Shown here piece by piece: positions 60,944 to 60,983 of a stretch of 60,983 nt of DNA. The position numbers and the translations under genes are program-made. This stretch comes from Bacillus sp. RO1 (GTDB lineage: Bacteria; Bacillota; Bacilli; Bacillales; Bacillaceae_I), in contig NZ_JAAZWB010000033.1 of NCBI RefSeq assembly GCF_012524115.1, forward strand, positions 1 to 60,983. The letters are read 5' to 3'. The notes under the pieces are model-generated. The model worked only from the letters and a program-made list of their open reading frames with translations, was not told the DNA's origin and ran no database searches. Position 1 is the first letter of the stretch. Each line of letters starts with the position of its first letter.

Positions 60944-60983
60944 GAAAGCGAAGCCTAATGCGGAAATCAACAGCGGTGTTTAA
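60805..60983 (-). repeat. REP copy 11, inserted in the endonuclease gene
   Basis: Core 60843-60980 plus the same 37-bp leading flank as copy 10 (GGCTCTGTTAAAGCATAC and following). It ends at the window edge. Very similar to copy 10, 1.6 kb away in the same orientation. Confidence 0.88.

Overview
The window comes from the chromosome of a spore-forming Bacillaceae (Bacillus or a close relative). This is shown by strong AGGAGG-type ribosome sites, B. subtilis-like synteny (fadE-fadA-fadN-yusM-yusN and yusU-yusV), spore-coat CotF-like genes, FadR, Fur, CcpA and CstR-type operators, and lipoprotein SBPs. Most genes lie on the minus strand. No rRNA, tRNA, prophage, transposase or CRISPR was seen.

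Layout. 1-9 kb: the fatty-acid beta-oxidation operon fadN-fadA-fadE behind a sigma-A promoter and a FadR operator, a small YuzL-like protein, proline dehydrogenase with a cre site, and two spore-coat proteins. 9-15.5 kb: a lipoprotein of unknown function, a seven-unit 52-bp tandem repeat, and a divergent Fur-controlled hydroxamate-siderophore importer (yfiY / yfiZ-yfhA-yusV, a FhuF-like Fe-S protein, yusU). 15.8-18 kb: benzil reductase-like SDR, a site-2 protease relative and a TSUP sulfur exporter. 18-22 kb: a sulfide/persulfide handling operon (TusA, DsrE, three rhodanese-type proteins, rhodanese-MBL protein) with a CstR repressor and about six CstR-type operators. 22-58.5 kb: a very large carbohydrate region. 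It holds a GH35 enzyme; a ROK-controlled operon (Gfo/Idh, five-bladed-propeller glycosidase, isomerase); a ThuA/Gfo-Idh/two-isomerase operon; a LacI repressor; a GH94 phosphorylase of 1114 aa; a GH3 beta-glucosidase; two pairs of MalF/MalG-type permeases; two solute-binding proteins, one giant; a DUF5696-like protein; an NHL-YIP1 membrane protein; and an esterase-ABC exporter-DUF1854 operon. 58.7-61 kb: VOC protein, DUF962 protein, SDR, and a LAGLIDADG endonuclease broken by a repeat.

Working model. The GH94 size and its pairing with GH3, a LacI regulator and an SBP/permease set resemble the Listeria innocua 1,2-beta-oligoglucan (sophoro-oligosaccharide) phosphorylase locus. The central region is therefore best read as a beta-1,2-glucan utilisation system with extra, poorly described parts. 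An exact 10-bp palindrome, GAAACGTTTC, occurs upstream of the GH35 gene, the lacI gene, the GH3 gene, the SBP operon and the esterase-ABC operon, so one LacI regulon joins genes spread over 36 kb.

The second theme is a family of about 130-bp imperfect-palindrome repeats, with at least 11 loci, called REP here. Three loci are nested. A 211-218 bp unit with terminal inverted repeats GGCCACTGAAAAA/TTTTTCAGTGGCC, itself carrying a REP, sits in the middle of another REP copy each time. This looks like a small, non-autonomous element that targets its own kind.
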